Part shown: positions 10,382-20,969 of the stretch, in pieces
Position numbering within the stretch: position 1 is the stretch's first letter
How the letters are laid out: every line of letters starts with the position of its first letter
Origin: Oscheius dolichura
Taxonomy: Eukaryota > Nematoda > Chromadorea > Rhabditida > Rhabditidae
Assembly (NCBI GenBank): GCA_932521035.1
Contig: OW051497.1
Coordinates: 5,642,001 to 5,706,000, forward strand
Direction of reading: 5' to 3'
Length of the DNA: 64,000 nt
Notes under the pieces: generated by a model
The model's input: the letters and a program-made list of their open reading frames with translations, nothing else
Database searches by the model: none
What the model was told of the DNA's origin: nothing
Position numbers and translations under genes: made by a program

Positions 10382-13232
10382 GTGGGAATAAGCACACTAA
10401 TAAGAAGGATTAGAGGGGCCACTTGAGATTTCAGACCACCAGAAAAGCTTAATTGTTTCAAACTTTGAGACCCTTCAAAATAGTCAGCTATGTCACTTTC
10501 CGTGCGGAGAACTAACAAACCGAGCGGTTTAATTGGTGAGGGTGAGGAGCGGGTAGATTACCACTTCCTTCCTCTGAAGCGTCATTATTCTTTGGCTTCT
10601 TTTTATAGCCGGGGTGTGTAGGAGGAAAATTCGGTTGAGTAATTCTTCTAACAGCATAAGAGAAAGACGACGAGTTCATGCAGAAAGAGCTTGGCACTCA
10701 TTGGTTAACGCAATCTTTTAGTAACAAACAATCCCCCTTGTCGGTTCCGACTCCATGGAAGAGGATACTTTAAGCTGGAAATATTCGCGAGAGATTGTGG
10801 CTTCCTCGGAGAGAGGAACCTGCTGCGAAGAGCAATTGGTGGTATTTTGATTTGACCTCAACCAAACAACACCTGCTTTAAGAAGCAACTGCCCCTGACG
10901 AGGATCTAAAAACGTGGGTAGCAAAGGGTCGGATACGGTAGGTCAAGAACGATTACAATGAGTGAAGGAAGGTCGTGAATTGATGTTTAAGTAAGTCGAG
11001 GGGTGTCACCAGGCGTAGGTGGCTAAATATACCGCAGGGGCGGCTAATATAAATATCCAGGACTTCCGTGGTTAGAAGAGCTTAAAATGGCGATGGCAAT
11101 CCTAAACGCGTTCTCTGCTTCTTTCTCGTCATTCCTTCAAACAAATTGAATAATTGCTTTGTTTTTGACATACGCATTCTTTTAAAGGAATGTTCAACAC
11201 GAGAAGCCATATGAATTTCATACTTTGGTACGAGGCATGAACGGGGTTCAGTCACACATCACTCTGATTTATAGAAGCACGTACTCGCCAACTGTTCCAT
11301 CTGCAAGATTGCTACCTACATCAGTCACTGGAGAACAAGAATTCCTGAGCTGACACGTGTTTGGAAAAAATAGAAACGCAGGGGCCACTAATCAACGGGA
11401 GGTTCTTAGATCACCTAAATAGCTCCTAGTTGAGAAGTTGAAACACCTCCAACAACACGTAATCAAACCAAGCTCTGCGTTTTCATAAACTGCTCCGAGA
11501 GCCTCTACGCTTCCCCGTTTGATAGGAGAGGGATCACCGGCATTTTGGGGATCCCGTGAACGTTGAAAGAGGCTAGCCGAAGTTCAATGCAAATTAGTAT
11601 TACTGCTCTGCTGCCGGGACACAGATATTTTTGCAAAATAAACGGAATAATGAACTATGGTGTTGCCATAGGGAGGGTGAACACGGACCGAGCTGTGAAA
11701 AAGATGACCGAGTCTCTAAACCGCAGAAAGCGGCTAGCCAAGTTTAACAGCTTGCTTTAAAACACAGGGAGCGATCATAAAAACATGATGAGTGGCATAG
11801 ACGGCTATTTCGAGCGAACGAGACTTTGTCGAATTGATGATGAACAGTTGTTGGTTCATTTCCACAGGAGGAACTTGTCTGGAGATGAGTCTACGCATCG
11901 GGCATTAAAGGGATCTTCTTGGCACCCGGGGGCGGAGGCCGTTTCTCTATGATTGTCGGTCAGCTGAACACCAATTTTGGAGGAAGGAAGGTAGTTCAGC
12001 GACGGGAAACGATAACAGACGACAATTGTGCCTTTGAAGCCTTGTTTTATTGGGGACATGCTCACAGAAATACGAGAACAATAGCAGGAAACCAGGTCTG
12101 CTGGAACTTTTCAAATAGAAATGAGCGTAATGAGTTGCCGTAGCGCGAAACTACTAAAGAGTGAAAAATGTGACAAAATGCAGAGAACATCACTCTACCT
12201 ACTAGTAAATCTTCTAAAATGGCTACGGACGTCCTAGCACTCGTGGCCTCTAATTAGAATTTCGGACGGGAAAGAGCACCTCCAACAAAAAGAAGTGTCC
12301 AAATAAGGGCAATCGAATAGTTTTTGAAGATTAATAAATGAGAGAATACTTCCACCCGCGAGAATGGACATGAAGGGGAGAATCGCTCCCACACAGAGCA
12401 CAATGTGAAGAGGAGTCAATCAAAACGAGAGAAGTGCATGACCGTAAACATCCTGTTTATCTTGGGATTCATTTTTTGATAGGAAGCCATGGAGGTTATA
12501 CAGATGATGGCTTACTCGGCGAGGAAAATGGGACGAAGACGTCACAACATTCACGTCTTCGGTGATTATACCGACCGTTTATAATCCCCCCGCTTGAAGT
12601 ATGGGAAGACCCCGCAGAGAACGAAACGAACTTCCGATCTTTACCCCATCGGTGGGCACAAAAACAGCGGCACTGGTAGGGAATTTCATTGCCGGACTGA
12701 GTAGTATTTTTTATCCCCCCGCGCTTTTTTTCTTAGAAAAAAGTGGTGCTCATTGCATTATTAATCGTTTTCTCGTAGAAAGCAGTTATAATAAGAAATG
12801 CTTTGATATTCTTATAAGGAACTATGCTTTGGCGGCCGGAAAATTCACAAAAGCGGGTATACTTGTAATAGTTTGTCGTACTCTCTGGTTAATTTTCTAC
12901 ATGATGGGAGGATAGACGGATAACCCCATTATACAACACTTAGAGAGATTGTTAAGCTACTTCTGTTAAAGTAAACTGTTGTTGTCTAGGTCTGTAAATC
13001 AAATTGGGTACATTTTGGCACCACATTGTTCCGTGACGTCGCAAAGTGTACTCAATGGCTCATCGCAGTGATAAAAGGAAGCGGCCAGTCGGTTCGGTCC
13101 TTTTTGGCCATGCCATTAATGTGAGCAATTTTTAACCAGAAACATATAATTTAGAAGAATTCGTTTGCGGGACACGACAAAGCATCTTTGTATGCCCATA
13201 AAGGTAAATTGGGACCGTAAGTGGTTCATAAA
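10382..13232. other. Gene-poor stretch, 2.85 kb
   Basis: No supportable gene. Short open frames at 11563-11760, 11919-12143 and 12601-12915 (plus) lack recognisable domains; two of them end or begin with the same few residues (RNELP), perhaps from an old local duplication. The one hydrophobic frame (12601-12915) could not be tied to the four-TM family downstream. Confidence 0.45.
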
Positions 13233-13977
13233 ATGAGCCTTCAGATCTCGTGCTTAATATTTTGCGTTGCAACAGCATTGACGGGAGCATATGTGATGTA
13301 CTTCTTGCCTCCAATTCCGCGTTGGACCTATTCTGTTATGCGAACAATCGTCATAACTTTTTAGGTTATATCCTGATGGCACTCCATCTTGGAATTGGTG
13401 TTTTTGGTCTTTGTGCCATCTATTTCGGGAAGCCTGTGCTGAATGACTGGTACAGGATAATCTCGGTACAGTCTTCCTTAAACTGTTATGCCGGCTTTCT
13501 AGATACCGCTGACCATACCTATAATCGTAGTCTTGTGTTATATCACGTACATTATGAGCTTACCCGAGACAGATCACTGCTTGGAAGATCACAGCAGCTA
13601 CGTCTGCTTCCTCTACGAAATGAGTAGGTCATCTTCAGGTTATCCTTTAAATCCTTTAGATCTTGCCTTTCTGGCCACTGGCGAATGTATGGCCATCCTG
13701 TGGAATCTCGTCGCCAGTTTGAATCTCATAGGATATTGGAAGCTGAGATGGTATCAGACCGGAGTCACTAGATTGTTGGTTTCATTTAGTTACCGAAAAC
13801 CTCAGTTTTAGACGGTATCCAGAAGACCCCGTACAAGCTGCGCCTACTGCAACAGCTCCAACGTATCCGACCCCGACTACGTACTCGTCAGCTAATCCAG
13901 CTGTACATTCGGCAGATATGGAGCCACCCCCGCAATACTCTGCCCCCTCGGAAAAGTCCAATAAAGAATGTGTTTGA
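13233..13977 (+). CDS. Four-TM tandem family protein A, Pro-rich tail
   Basis: First of five related genes in head-to-tail order. Five exons: 13233-13320, 13365-13465, 13503-13623, 13660-13774, 13812-13977; 196 residues. Four hydrophobic segments: SCLIFCVATALTGAYVMYFL, ILMALHLGIGVFGLCAIYFG, IPLTIPIIVVLCYITYIM, and LAFLATGECMAILWNLVASL, with a Cys-containing loop (HCLEDHSSYVC) before TM4. The tail after TM4 is Pro/Ala/Thr/Tyr-rich and cytosolic by inference, with MEPPPQYSAPSEK (a PPxY-like element). Exon 2 is 101 nt with phase 1/0 borders, shared by all five genes. Two introns use GTTGG donors. Topology resembles MARVEL/tetraspan-like proteins but I see no defining motif, so function is unknown. 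Closest relative is gene B. Confidence 0.8.
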
Positions 13978-14071
13978 GAAGAGTTGTGAAACGTGTTATT
14001 ATTTGATAATAGGATCAAATGCAGCTCATTCCTCCTATCAACTCGGAAGGAGTCGTCTATTGGACAGCATT

Positions 14072-14803
14072 ATGGCTAACCTCCACATAACGGACACGAG
14101 GAGGCACTTCTTCATGCCAACCAAGGTAATCCTCGTGGAGACAATGCGACTCTTATCTAGATAGCGTGCTATATATCAGTCGCTTTCACAACACTTGGTT
14201 CCGACTATGTTCTGTATTTCTTACCAAATATTGCAAGTAAACTACCACTTTAATAGAGATTATTAGATTACATTATAATGGGCATCTGCTTTTTAAACGG
14301 GCTCTTTGGCATGGCAGTTGTGTTTCTCGGCAAACCCCGGCTGACAAGTATTTATGGCATAATTCAAGTACCCTTCCCTTTGTTTAACAACATTCCATTT
14401 AGCCCCTTACTATATTAGCCGTCCTGGCTGTCTTTATCATTGATATCTTCGTAATGATCATTTATGCACAAGATCCTTGCACTTACGGCGGTTATATTTG
14501 CGGTCTCCAAGAAAAGTGTAGGCTAATATACCTAGTAAAGTGATAGAACTATGCACAGCTGCCGGCATGATAGTTTCGTGTAATCTGGTCGCCTTGTTTG
14601 TCCTTGCTAATCAAATGTTTATAAGTATCGCTTTCCGGAAACTAAAGATGTATCAGAAAGGAATATTCCACATGTAAGTTCTGACTACCGTAATAACCCA
14701 GTGCTTTAGGGCATTTCCTTCTGAATCTCTTCAGCGTGGTATGGCTGTGGTACCTGAGCAAAACACCGCAGGAAGGGTTGAGCAACAAGGAATGTCACCA
14801 TGA
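14072..14803 (+). CDS. Four-TM tandem family protein B, possible 1-nt frameshift
   Basis: Six exons: 14072-14125, 14161-14236, 14267-14367, 14403-14515, 14536 (or 14547)-14673, 14710-14803; about 190 residues. The 18-residue N-terminus (MANLHITDTRRHFFMPTK) precedes TM1 (YISVAFTTLGSDYVLYFL); TM2-3 are MGICFLNGLFGMAVVFLG and ILAVLAVFIIDIFVMIIYA; the loop has CTYGGYIC; TM4 is GMIVSCNLVALFVLANQMF, followed by FRKLKMYQKG and a polar tail. Exon 3 is the family's 101-nt exon. The exon 4/5 join does not work at normal length: frame holds only with a 20-nt intron, or with a 31-nt intron if the A run at 14512-14515 has one base too many. The second option restores exact alignment and phase with gene A, so a homopolymer error or recent frameshift is likelier. 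Confidence 0.72.
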
Positions 14804-14813
14804 TCTCTAATTT

Positions 14814-14819
14814 AATAAA
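14814..14819 (+). terminator. Polyadenylation signal of four-TM gene B
   Basis: AATAAA begins 11 nt after the gene B stop codon, so the 3' UTR would be very short. Confidence 0.45.
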
Positions 14820-15227
14820 TTTTTATCATTTTATGTTGGAAGGTTGATCGGCGTATAGAACACAGAGCTGCCAAGGGCCTTGACACCGGCCCCGGGAAAA
14901 TACCCGGCAGTGACCGGCGCACCGAAACTGCACCAATGACTCCTTCTATGAGAAAAATCGAAGCGTATGTTGTCTTAAATGGCACTTGACGGTGTGAGCA
15001 AGCGGTAATCCTGCCAAGGCTGTTTAGTTTTATAGTTCAGCCTCAATCCACGCCCTTCTGTCCCTGTAGTGTATTTGAATCATCTATTCCTCCTCGAATC
15101 CTGGCCGCTTACAGGCCGAACTAGATAACCGCATGACGTGACCTAGGAACTGATTCACGGTTTTTAGAGTCGAGATAACGACCGTTATTTGAAGGCAACA
15201 ATCGCCCTCGTCTAATCATTCGCAGCC
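14820..15227. other. Intergenic between four-TM genes B and C
   Basis: About 0.4 kb with no exon recognised. It must contain the gene C promoter or a spliced-leader acceptor if the cluster is transcribed polycistronically; neither can be shown from sequence alone. Confidence 0.4.
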
Positions 15228-16285
15228 ATGGTTCGCTACTTTTACAGACACTTGCGGTAAATCAGAAGAAGTTTAACGAAATTCATTTATATTCAGAGTA
15301 GTCGATTGTTCTCGCCACTGTGGCATGCCAGTAGCCGGCGCATGCTTCATTTTGGCATTGATCACCGGTGCTATGCAAGTCTATTCTCTCTACTTCCTCT
15401 ATGAAACATGGGGTATGTTCTGCGTTCTGTTTTTAGCTATCATAATATCTTTAGCGTACATTCTAATGGGTTACGCCGGAGCCACTGCGCTAGTTGGTTT
15501 GGCTTCCGTGCTCACAGGATTTCGGATATTCACCATCTTGTATCTGTTAGCAGAGGTAATCTTTCCCAACAACCAGTATAAATTCCTGTTTCAGACGTTG
15601 TGCAACATTCCCGTAGGTGTTGTGATCGGCTATATCAGCTATGTACTAGCTAACTGGAATGACTGTTACTGGTATAACAAAACTTACTTTTGCTTTGGCG
15701 ATACGTACACAATTTGGCTTTTCCTTAATTACAGTAAGTTTTCCACTAAAATACTTTTTGATCGATTCCGCTTGATATGACCTTATCACTTCCTTTGTTC
15801 TTCAGAAATTCAATGTATCCCTTTTCAGCGAATGGATTCCTCTGGTCGGGAGAGATAGTGGCATGCATTTCGGTTCCATTTTCCTGCGTGACACTTGCTG
15901 GATATAGAAAGTTACGTCTCCACCAGGCTGGAGTTAACTCAGCCGTGTAGGTTATTTCCCCATGACTTCGATAAAAGAAAGATTTCAGTCAACATGGAAG
16001 AGGCCGATTGGCTGCAGCTGACGAGTGTGCCGTAGAAGCACAACATCATCATCACCACCCAGTAGTCGTTCAACAGCCTCAAGTGGTCACAGTTCAGCAG
16101 CCCCAATTTGTCGCCGTACCTTCAGGACAGCCGGCATTTGTTATGGTAAATTTCAAGGCATATTTGTACAAGTTTTCCGATTCCAGCAAAGTAATCCATC
16201 CGTCTACCCACAGCTTCACGCGGCACCTTACGGAGCAACCGTTGTGCAACAGACGCAACCAACCACTTTATATATCCAAGAATAA
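15228..16285 (+). CDS. Four-TM tandem family protein C, His/Gln/Pro-rich tail
   Basis: Seven exons: 15228-15256, 15297-15412, 15455-15555, 15595-15733, 15829-15946, 15989-16145, 16187-16285; 252 residues. Starts MVRYFYRHLR, then VVDCSRHCGMPVAG into TM1 (ILALITGAMQVYSLYFL), TM2 (AGATALVGLASVLTGFRI), TM3 (IPVGVVIGYISYVLANW), a Cys/Tyr-rich loop (DCYWYNKTYFCF) and TM4 ending AGYRKLRLHQAGV. The tail has five consecutive His followed by VVVQQPQVVTVQQPQF and a YPQLHAAPY segment. Intron 2 has two possible acceptors: the near one gives 24 nt, the far one 42 nt. Only the 42-nt choice makes this exon 101 nt and residue-for-residue collinear with gene E, so it is used here. Function unknown; the His run could bind metal but that is only a guess. 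Confidence 0.82.
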
Positions 16286-16609
16286 CACATGACGGGTACG
16301 TGTCATAGTCTGTATAAATTGCTATCAAAGTAAAGTGGATCTTTTCTTTTCTATACAAACGAAACGTCAACTGTGACTGTCTTCAAACAACGAGACAAGG
16401 CGGATTGCATCCAAAGGAAATGGTCAACGAGCGCAGCTGACTGTTGAACTTTCCGTGGCTTTCCATGAAAAAGCTGATTTATGCTTGGAAATTGATGGGG
16501 ATCTTTATTGACAGAGGGGATCGAAGAAGAAAGTTGTTAAAAAGCAACAATACCGCAGAGAAGACCATGAATCCTGGAGAGATAAGCACTTGACGACCCC
16601 CTCGTAGAC

Positions 16610-17437
16610 ATGACCACCTTGAAAAACTGCCATTATTTCTTTCGACAATCCGACAAATGCGAATCTTTCTTCTCCCTAATACTATCATGTATATTTTCAC
16701 TACTTCCTATATATTTTCTGCCGAAAATTCCCTGTTAGTTTACCCAGTTTCTTTTAAAATTCCCTCGTTACAGTAATATGTTGTGGCGTCTTTTTGTTTA
16801 CAGCGACAATAATAGGGCTGATAGGCATCTGTAAGAATAGACAGCTGCTGTTGATAGTCTACATCATTGCAGAGGTAAAACTATTACATAAGTTAGGATA
16901 AAGTAAATTTCAGTGTTTGCTGGAAATACCGAAGGCGACCGTCACCGCCTTTCTTATTTATGCCGTTATCAACAAAAAGAACTGTGTCAAAGTGCCTAAC
17001 TATGTAGGGATTGACTTCTTCGTTCTCAGTTGTCCAAAGGCTCACACAACTTTTGAATTGTTTCTTTTTAACCTCGGTAGGTCATAACGAGTCTTTATTC
17101 AGTTTTAGACGATTTCTATCTATGGAGCGGACTTATTGTAACGGTCTTTTCGGTGACTATCTCAGCAATGGCCGTGTATTTAATTGGGAAAGCAGTCCAC
17201 ACAAATTTCAAGAGGTTTCAGTTTAAATGTGATCAAATACCCTAGGTTAGGCAGCGCAAACGTGCCTTTGCCTTCGCTCATGCTAATATTCACGAAATTG
17301 ATGAAACACCCCTGCCTACAATCAGTTTCCCGGACGAAACCATATCCACGGATTGCTCTGTTGAATCGGCAACGCCCAAAGTATCCACAACAAAACGACC
17401 TCTATTTTATTCCGTATCCAGCACAATATCTATCTGA
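16610..17437 (+). CDS. Four-TM tandem family protein D, divergent member
   Basis: Five exons: 16610-16733, 16774-16874, 16914-17028, 17103-17220, 17251-17437; 214 residues. N-terminus MTTLKNCHYFFRQSDKCESF lacks the RHCG motif of C and E. TM1 FSLILSCIFSLLPIYFL, TM2 CCGVFLFTATIIGLIGIC, TM3 IPKATVTAFLIYAVI, loop KKNCVKVPNYVGIDFF, TM4 LWSGLIVTVFSVTISAMAVYL, then a basic run and a long polar tail (FPDETISTDC, TKRPLFYSVSSTISI) without the His/Gln repeats. Membership rests on the conserved 101-nt exon, the 118-nt TM4 exon and the identical phases at each border more than on residue identity. Intron 3 (17029-17102) uses a weak GTTGTC donor. Confidence 0.72.
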
Positions 17438-17616
17438 AATAAATATTTTAAAACGAACTGTTCGATAAATCGATGACTGCTAAACAAAAGCTTGATTTGA
17501 CCTTTCGAAGCAAATGGATAAATTGCGTCGCTTTCCTTTTAATCATTTGCGTTTTTTAAAACTTGTCAGTCGCTTTTACATAGTTGTTGTTACATAACCA
17601 CCCCGTTGTTCAGAAA

Positions 17617-18450
17617 ATGGTCTACCCCAAATACAGAATTGCTCAGGATCAGAATCTCTTCAAACTTGCCGAGGAACTGACAACGGTTCAGGAAACGTTG
17701 CAACTACAAGCAACTTTTCAAGAGGAACAGGAAAAGAAAATAGCTGTTTTAGCATCGGAAAGGGAGAAATTTAAAAATGCTTATATGGAGCAATTGAAGA
17801 AAAGAGAGCAAGATCTCCAAGATTATACAACGAACCAGCGGACAGTTCAACAAAGTTACCAGGTAATATTCTGGAAGGAAAAATTTGGTTAGTTAGTGAA
17901 ACATTTATTATAAATCGGTATTTTCAGACTATCAAAGGCTTATGGAACATTTCACAAATACTATAGCACAAAAAGACAAAGAGATTAAGAGATTGGAGAG
18001 TAGATCAGCTCAGTTAGAAAGCGAATTGGACGTAAGTGAAGAAGAATCCAAAAAGCTGTGGAAAAAATTAATGGATCAGAGCGATGTGGTGGCTCACCAA
18101 GAAGACATCATTAAAGAACAGACAAAGAAAATTGCGTCGCTGTCGAAAAAGCAAGTTAAACACGCACGGGTAGGTTAAATCTTTGTCATAAAATAAGTTG
18201 TTGCAGGAACCTGTGAAAGCTCAAAAACGCCCTAGTTTAGGAGGCGGTCTGCTCGAACACAACACTATTAAGAAGATTTGTGGTATAATAATATAGAGTG
18301 TCTTACTCCTTTCCTATTTCAGTTGTGGATAGACTGCCAAGACTGCCATTAGAATCCGACGTGGAGCAAGCCGTCGAATCTACAACTATCGAAGAACACG
18401 ATTGTGATGGGAATCGATTTCACCAGGAAATCCCAACTGTTGCTGGATAG
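17617..18450 (+). CDS. Coiled-coil protein, unrecognised family
   Basis: Four exons: 17617-17887, 17928-18169, 18207-18282, 18323-18450; 238 residues. The first two thirds are strongly helical, rich in Glu/Lys/Gln with heptad-like Leu (FKLAEELTTVQETLQLQATF, MEQLKKREQDLQDY, EIKRLESRSAQLESELD, SEEESKKLWKKLMDQSD). The C-terminal third is less charged (RPSLGGGLLEHNTIKKIC, RLPRLPLESDVEQAVEST). No transmembrane segment or signal peptide. The intron 1 donor is uncertain: GTTAGT (40 nt) is used, but GTTACC at 17852 also keeps frame and would remove 12 residues. It sits between four-TM genes D and E and shares nothing with them. Function unknown; cytoskeletal or centrosomal roles are common for such proteins but not shown. 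Confidence 0.75.
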
Positions 18451-18474
18451 AAATGTATTTATTGTGTGATTAGC

Positions 18475-18480
18475 AATAAA
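18475..18480 (+). terminator. Polyadenylation signal of coiled-coil gene
   Basis: AATAAA starts 25 nt after the stop codon of the upstream coiled-coil gene. Confidence 0.55.
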
Positions 18481-18723
18481 TTATTGTTTTCAATCATTTC
18501 CTTTTAGAATGGGTTCACAGGCTTTCAGGAGGTGTTGATTTCAAAGCGTGGCGCATCTAACTTCCTAGTCTTTATCACGGCCCGTGTCAGTCTCACCCAC
18601 GACGTTTGTCTTCCCAGGTCGAATCGTTCAAAAACGACGAAGGGGTGAATCAGCTAAACTATAGATAAGAGAAGCCGATAAAACCGATAGTTCTTTCCTT
18701 GTCGTGCCTCTCCCAAACTCGTC

Positions 18724-19771
18724 ATGGCCCGTTGGTTTAGGTAACACTTTCGAAATTAAGGAATACCTTTACTTCTTTCCAGAGTAATCGACACTTCTAG
18801 ACATTGTGGACTTCCCATTGTGGTAAGCGAGATCCCGTTTCTTCTGGAGAAAAAAACCTTTAGCTAGCATGCATAGCTCTCGGCATAATCACAGCTGCTT
18901 GTCAAGCATATTCACTGTATTTTTTACCAATTGGAGCAGGTAATTTATTCGTTCTTTATATAATCAGTGTTGTGTTCAGCTGTTCCTCTGATGATTACTG
19001 CGGGAGCAGTAGGAATTGTAGGTATTTTGGCGGCCCTCACAGGATTTAGGATCCTTACAATATTGTATCTCCTTGGTGGAGTGAGTTTCATACCCCAAGC
19101 TTTTAATCTTTTCATTTAGACGTTGATTCAAATTCCGGTGTTCGTTGTCATTGGCTTTGTTAGTTACACCTTGGCTGGCTACGACTCATACAATGTTTGT
19201 TATCCTTGCCGGTACAAGGTGGTATGCTACCAATCGGACTACGTCTCATGGCTATGTGGATTAGGTAATAGTATCTCGTTTCCTAAACTCTGATCCATCT
19301 AGACCAAGGACTGTTGTGGTCAGCTATTTCTGTTGCTTTTGTTGCATGTCTCTTTGTCGGCACGACACTACAATCCTACAGGAAACTTCGTCTGCACCAA
19401 GCCGGAGTTGGTACCGTTGTGTAAGAGAACTGAGCTACGTTTATACAATTACTATCCTATTCAGATCTGCCGGAGGTCATCATCATCACCATCATCATGT
19501 TGAAGTGATCCAACAACCAGCAACCGTCTACACGGTGCCGACCACCACGGTGGTATCCGCTCCACCCCAGCAACCGACCATCTTCGTGGTTTGTTTACCT
19601 TCTTTACCGTCATCATAAAATGACGTTCAGCAGCAACAAAATCCGGGCGTTTACCCCGTCATCCCTCCCCCGGCTTACAGTGCCAATATTGGGACAACAA
19701 CGACCGTTTATCAGGTCGGGCAGGTGCAGCCTATGAACTTCAATCCTCCCTCCAACCCAGAGTGGAGTTAA
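18724..19771 (+). CDS. Four-TM tandem family protein E, His7 and PQ-rich tail
   Basis: Eight exons: 18724-18740, 18783-18822, 18864-18939, 18980-19080, 19120-19264, 19303-19420, 19465-19588, 19631-19771; 253 residues. Starts MARWFRVIDTSRHCGLPIV, closely like gene C. TM1 LACIALGIITAACQAYSLYF, TM2 AGAVGIVGILAALTGFRI, TM3 IPVFVVIGFVSYTLAGY, then a five-Cys/Tyr-rich loop (VCYPCRYKVVCYQSDY), TM4 (SAISVAFVACLFVGTTL) and SYRKLRLHQAGVGTVV. The tail carries seven His in a row, then VIQQPATVYTVPTTTV, QQQNPGVYPVIPPPAYS and a Pro/Asn-rich end. The 101-nt and 118-nt exons match genes C and D in length and phase; relative to C, the RHCG-TM1 region is split by one extra intron. Role unknown. Confidence 0.85.
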
Positions 19772-20969
19772 TAACGATCTGCTTTGTAATACCTGGGTGT
19801 CATTTATGTGTGATATGTGATGAATAACGGGCGTTCAACGTGGCTCCTTCACTTTTTAACTGTTCCACCTCCTTCATGTCGTCAGCGTCGAGGTGTGCTC
19901 TCAGGAAAAGATCTATTCGTCTCGTGACCTCCTAGAGCACAAATCATCATATCAAAGTTGCACCCTCCCACCTGTGTTGGTGAACCGGCCGATCTTGCCT
20001 CCTTTATCAATCTATAAAGTTCACTCCGTTCTTGGTTACTTTTCAAGAACCTAAGCTGCCCTTTCCTCAAAGAGAGAGACTCACCTTGCAAAAGGCGCAG
20101 GATGTGGACGTCTGTGCACTTTGCTCCTGACTTGATTCGTCATAACTTCGGCGGATGTTTGCTAAATCATAAAGCTTTAGGGATATTCAAAGGAAGTTAC
20201 AGCGATGACTCCATCTGCCAAAAGATGGATGGAAAATAATAGGAATAAAGTTAGAGGTCGAAACATCGACGCCTAACTTGGTGTAACAGACCCAGGGGGT
20301 GAATGACTACGACAACGAACAAAACCAACATATTTGCGCTGACCAAGTTGCGCAAGGACACGGAACACATTATCGAGAACTGTTTATTTCACTATTTAAG
20401 ACGACAGTTCAAGGACTACCGACCTCTGCTTTAAATCATGCTTCCTCGATAGGCAATAAAGTTCTGGTCACTGCGCAACGCTTATCGTAGGCCGGTTTTG
20501 CTTCGATCCCCGAAAAGGAGGTCAGTGAGATGAGTTCCGAGGAAAGTTGTAAATCCCTCGAACGAGCTCTGGTCAACAACCTTAATGTGCACTAAGGCTT
20601 TCACTTGTCTTGCAGAGAAGAGTAGAGCAGAGTCACAAATTAGTGTTATGCAAGGAATGCTTCTTCGTCCCCAGCCAGTCCATAAAGACTCCCAAAAATG
20701 GCCCTGACGACTTTCATCCGGGGGCGCATGTAACTTTTTCAACAGTCGGCTCCGTAGTCAGTTTTGAATAGACCTAGGCTTGACATCGAAGGTCGGGGAC
20801 TCTTTCTCCTCTTCATTGCAATTATGCGATCGCCGAGGGGGCGTACCTGGCGGCGTGCGTTACGCCGACGGTTGCATAAGCGACAGGGACGACCCCAATC
20901 CGAACAGTGAAAAGTGAAAATAGGCAATTGGGTCGAATCGGGGCTTCGCTTTCGGCCACTCGCTTTCGC
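19772..20969. other. Intergenic, 1.2 kb upstream of bZIP gene
   Basis: No exon recognised on either strand. Open frames of 60-89 codons (for example 20739-21008 minus, Arg-rich) have no domain and overlap the bZIP start; they look like chance frames. Contains, by position, the bZIP promoter. Confidence 0.45.

Noticed and set aside
12601-12915. Hydrophobic 104-codon frame upstream of the four-TM array
   Set aside because: It lacks the family's 101-nt exon, phases and motifs, and no flanking exons could be joined to it.
15413-15436. 24-nt intron in four-TM gene C
   Set aside because: Perfect-looking GT...TTTTTAG, but using the next acceptor (42 nt) gives the conserved 101-nt exon and exact alignment with gene E.
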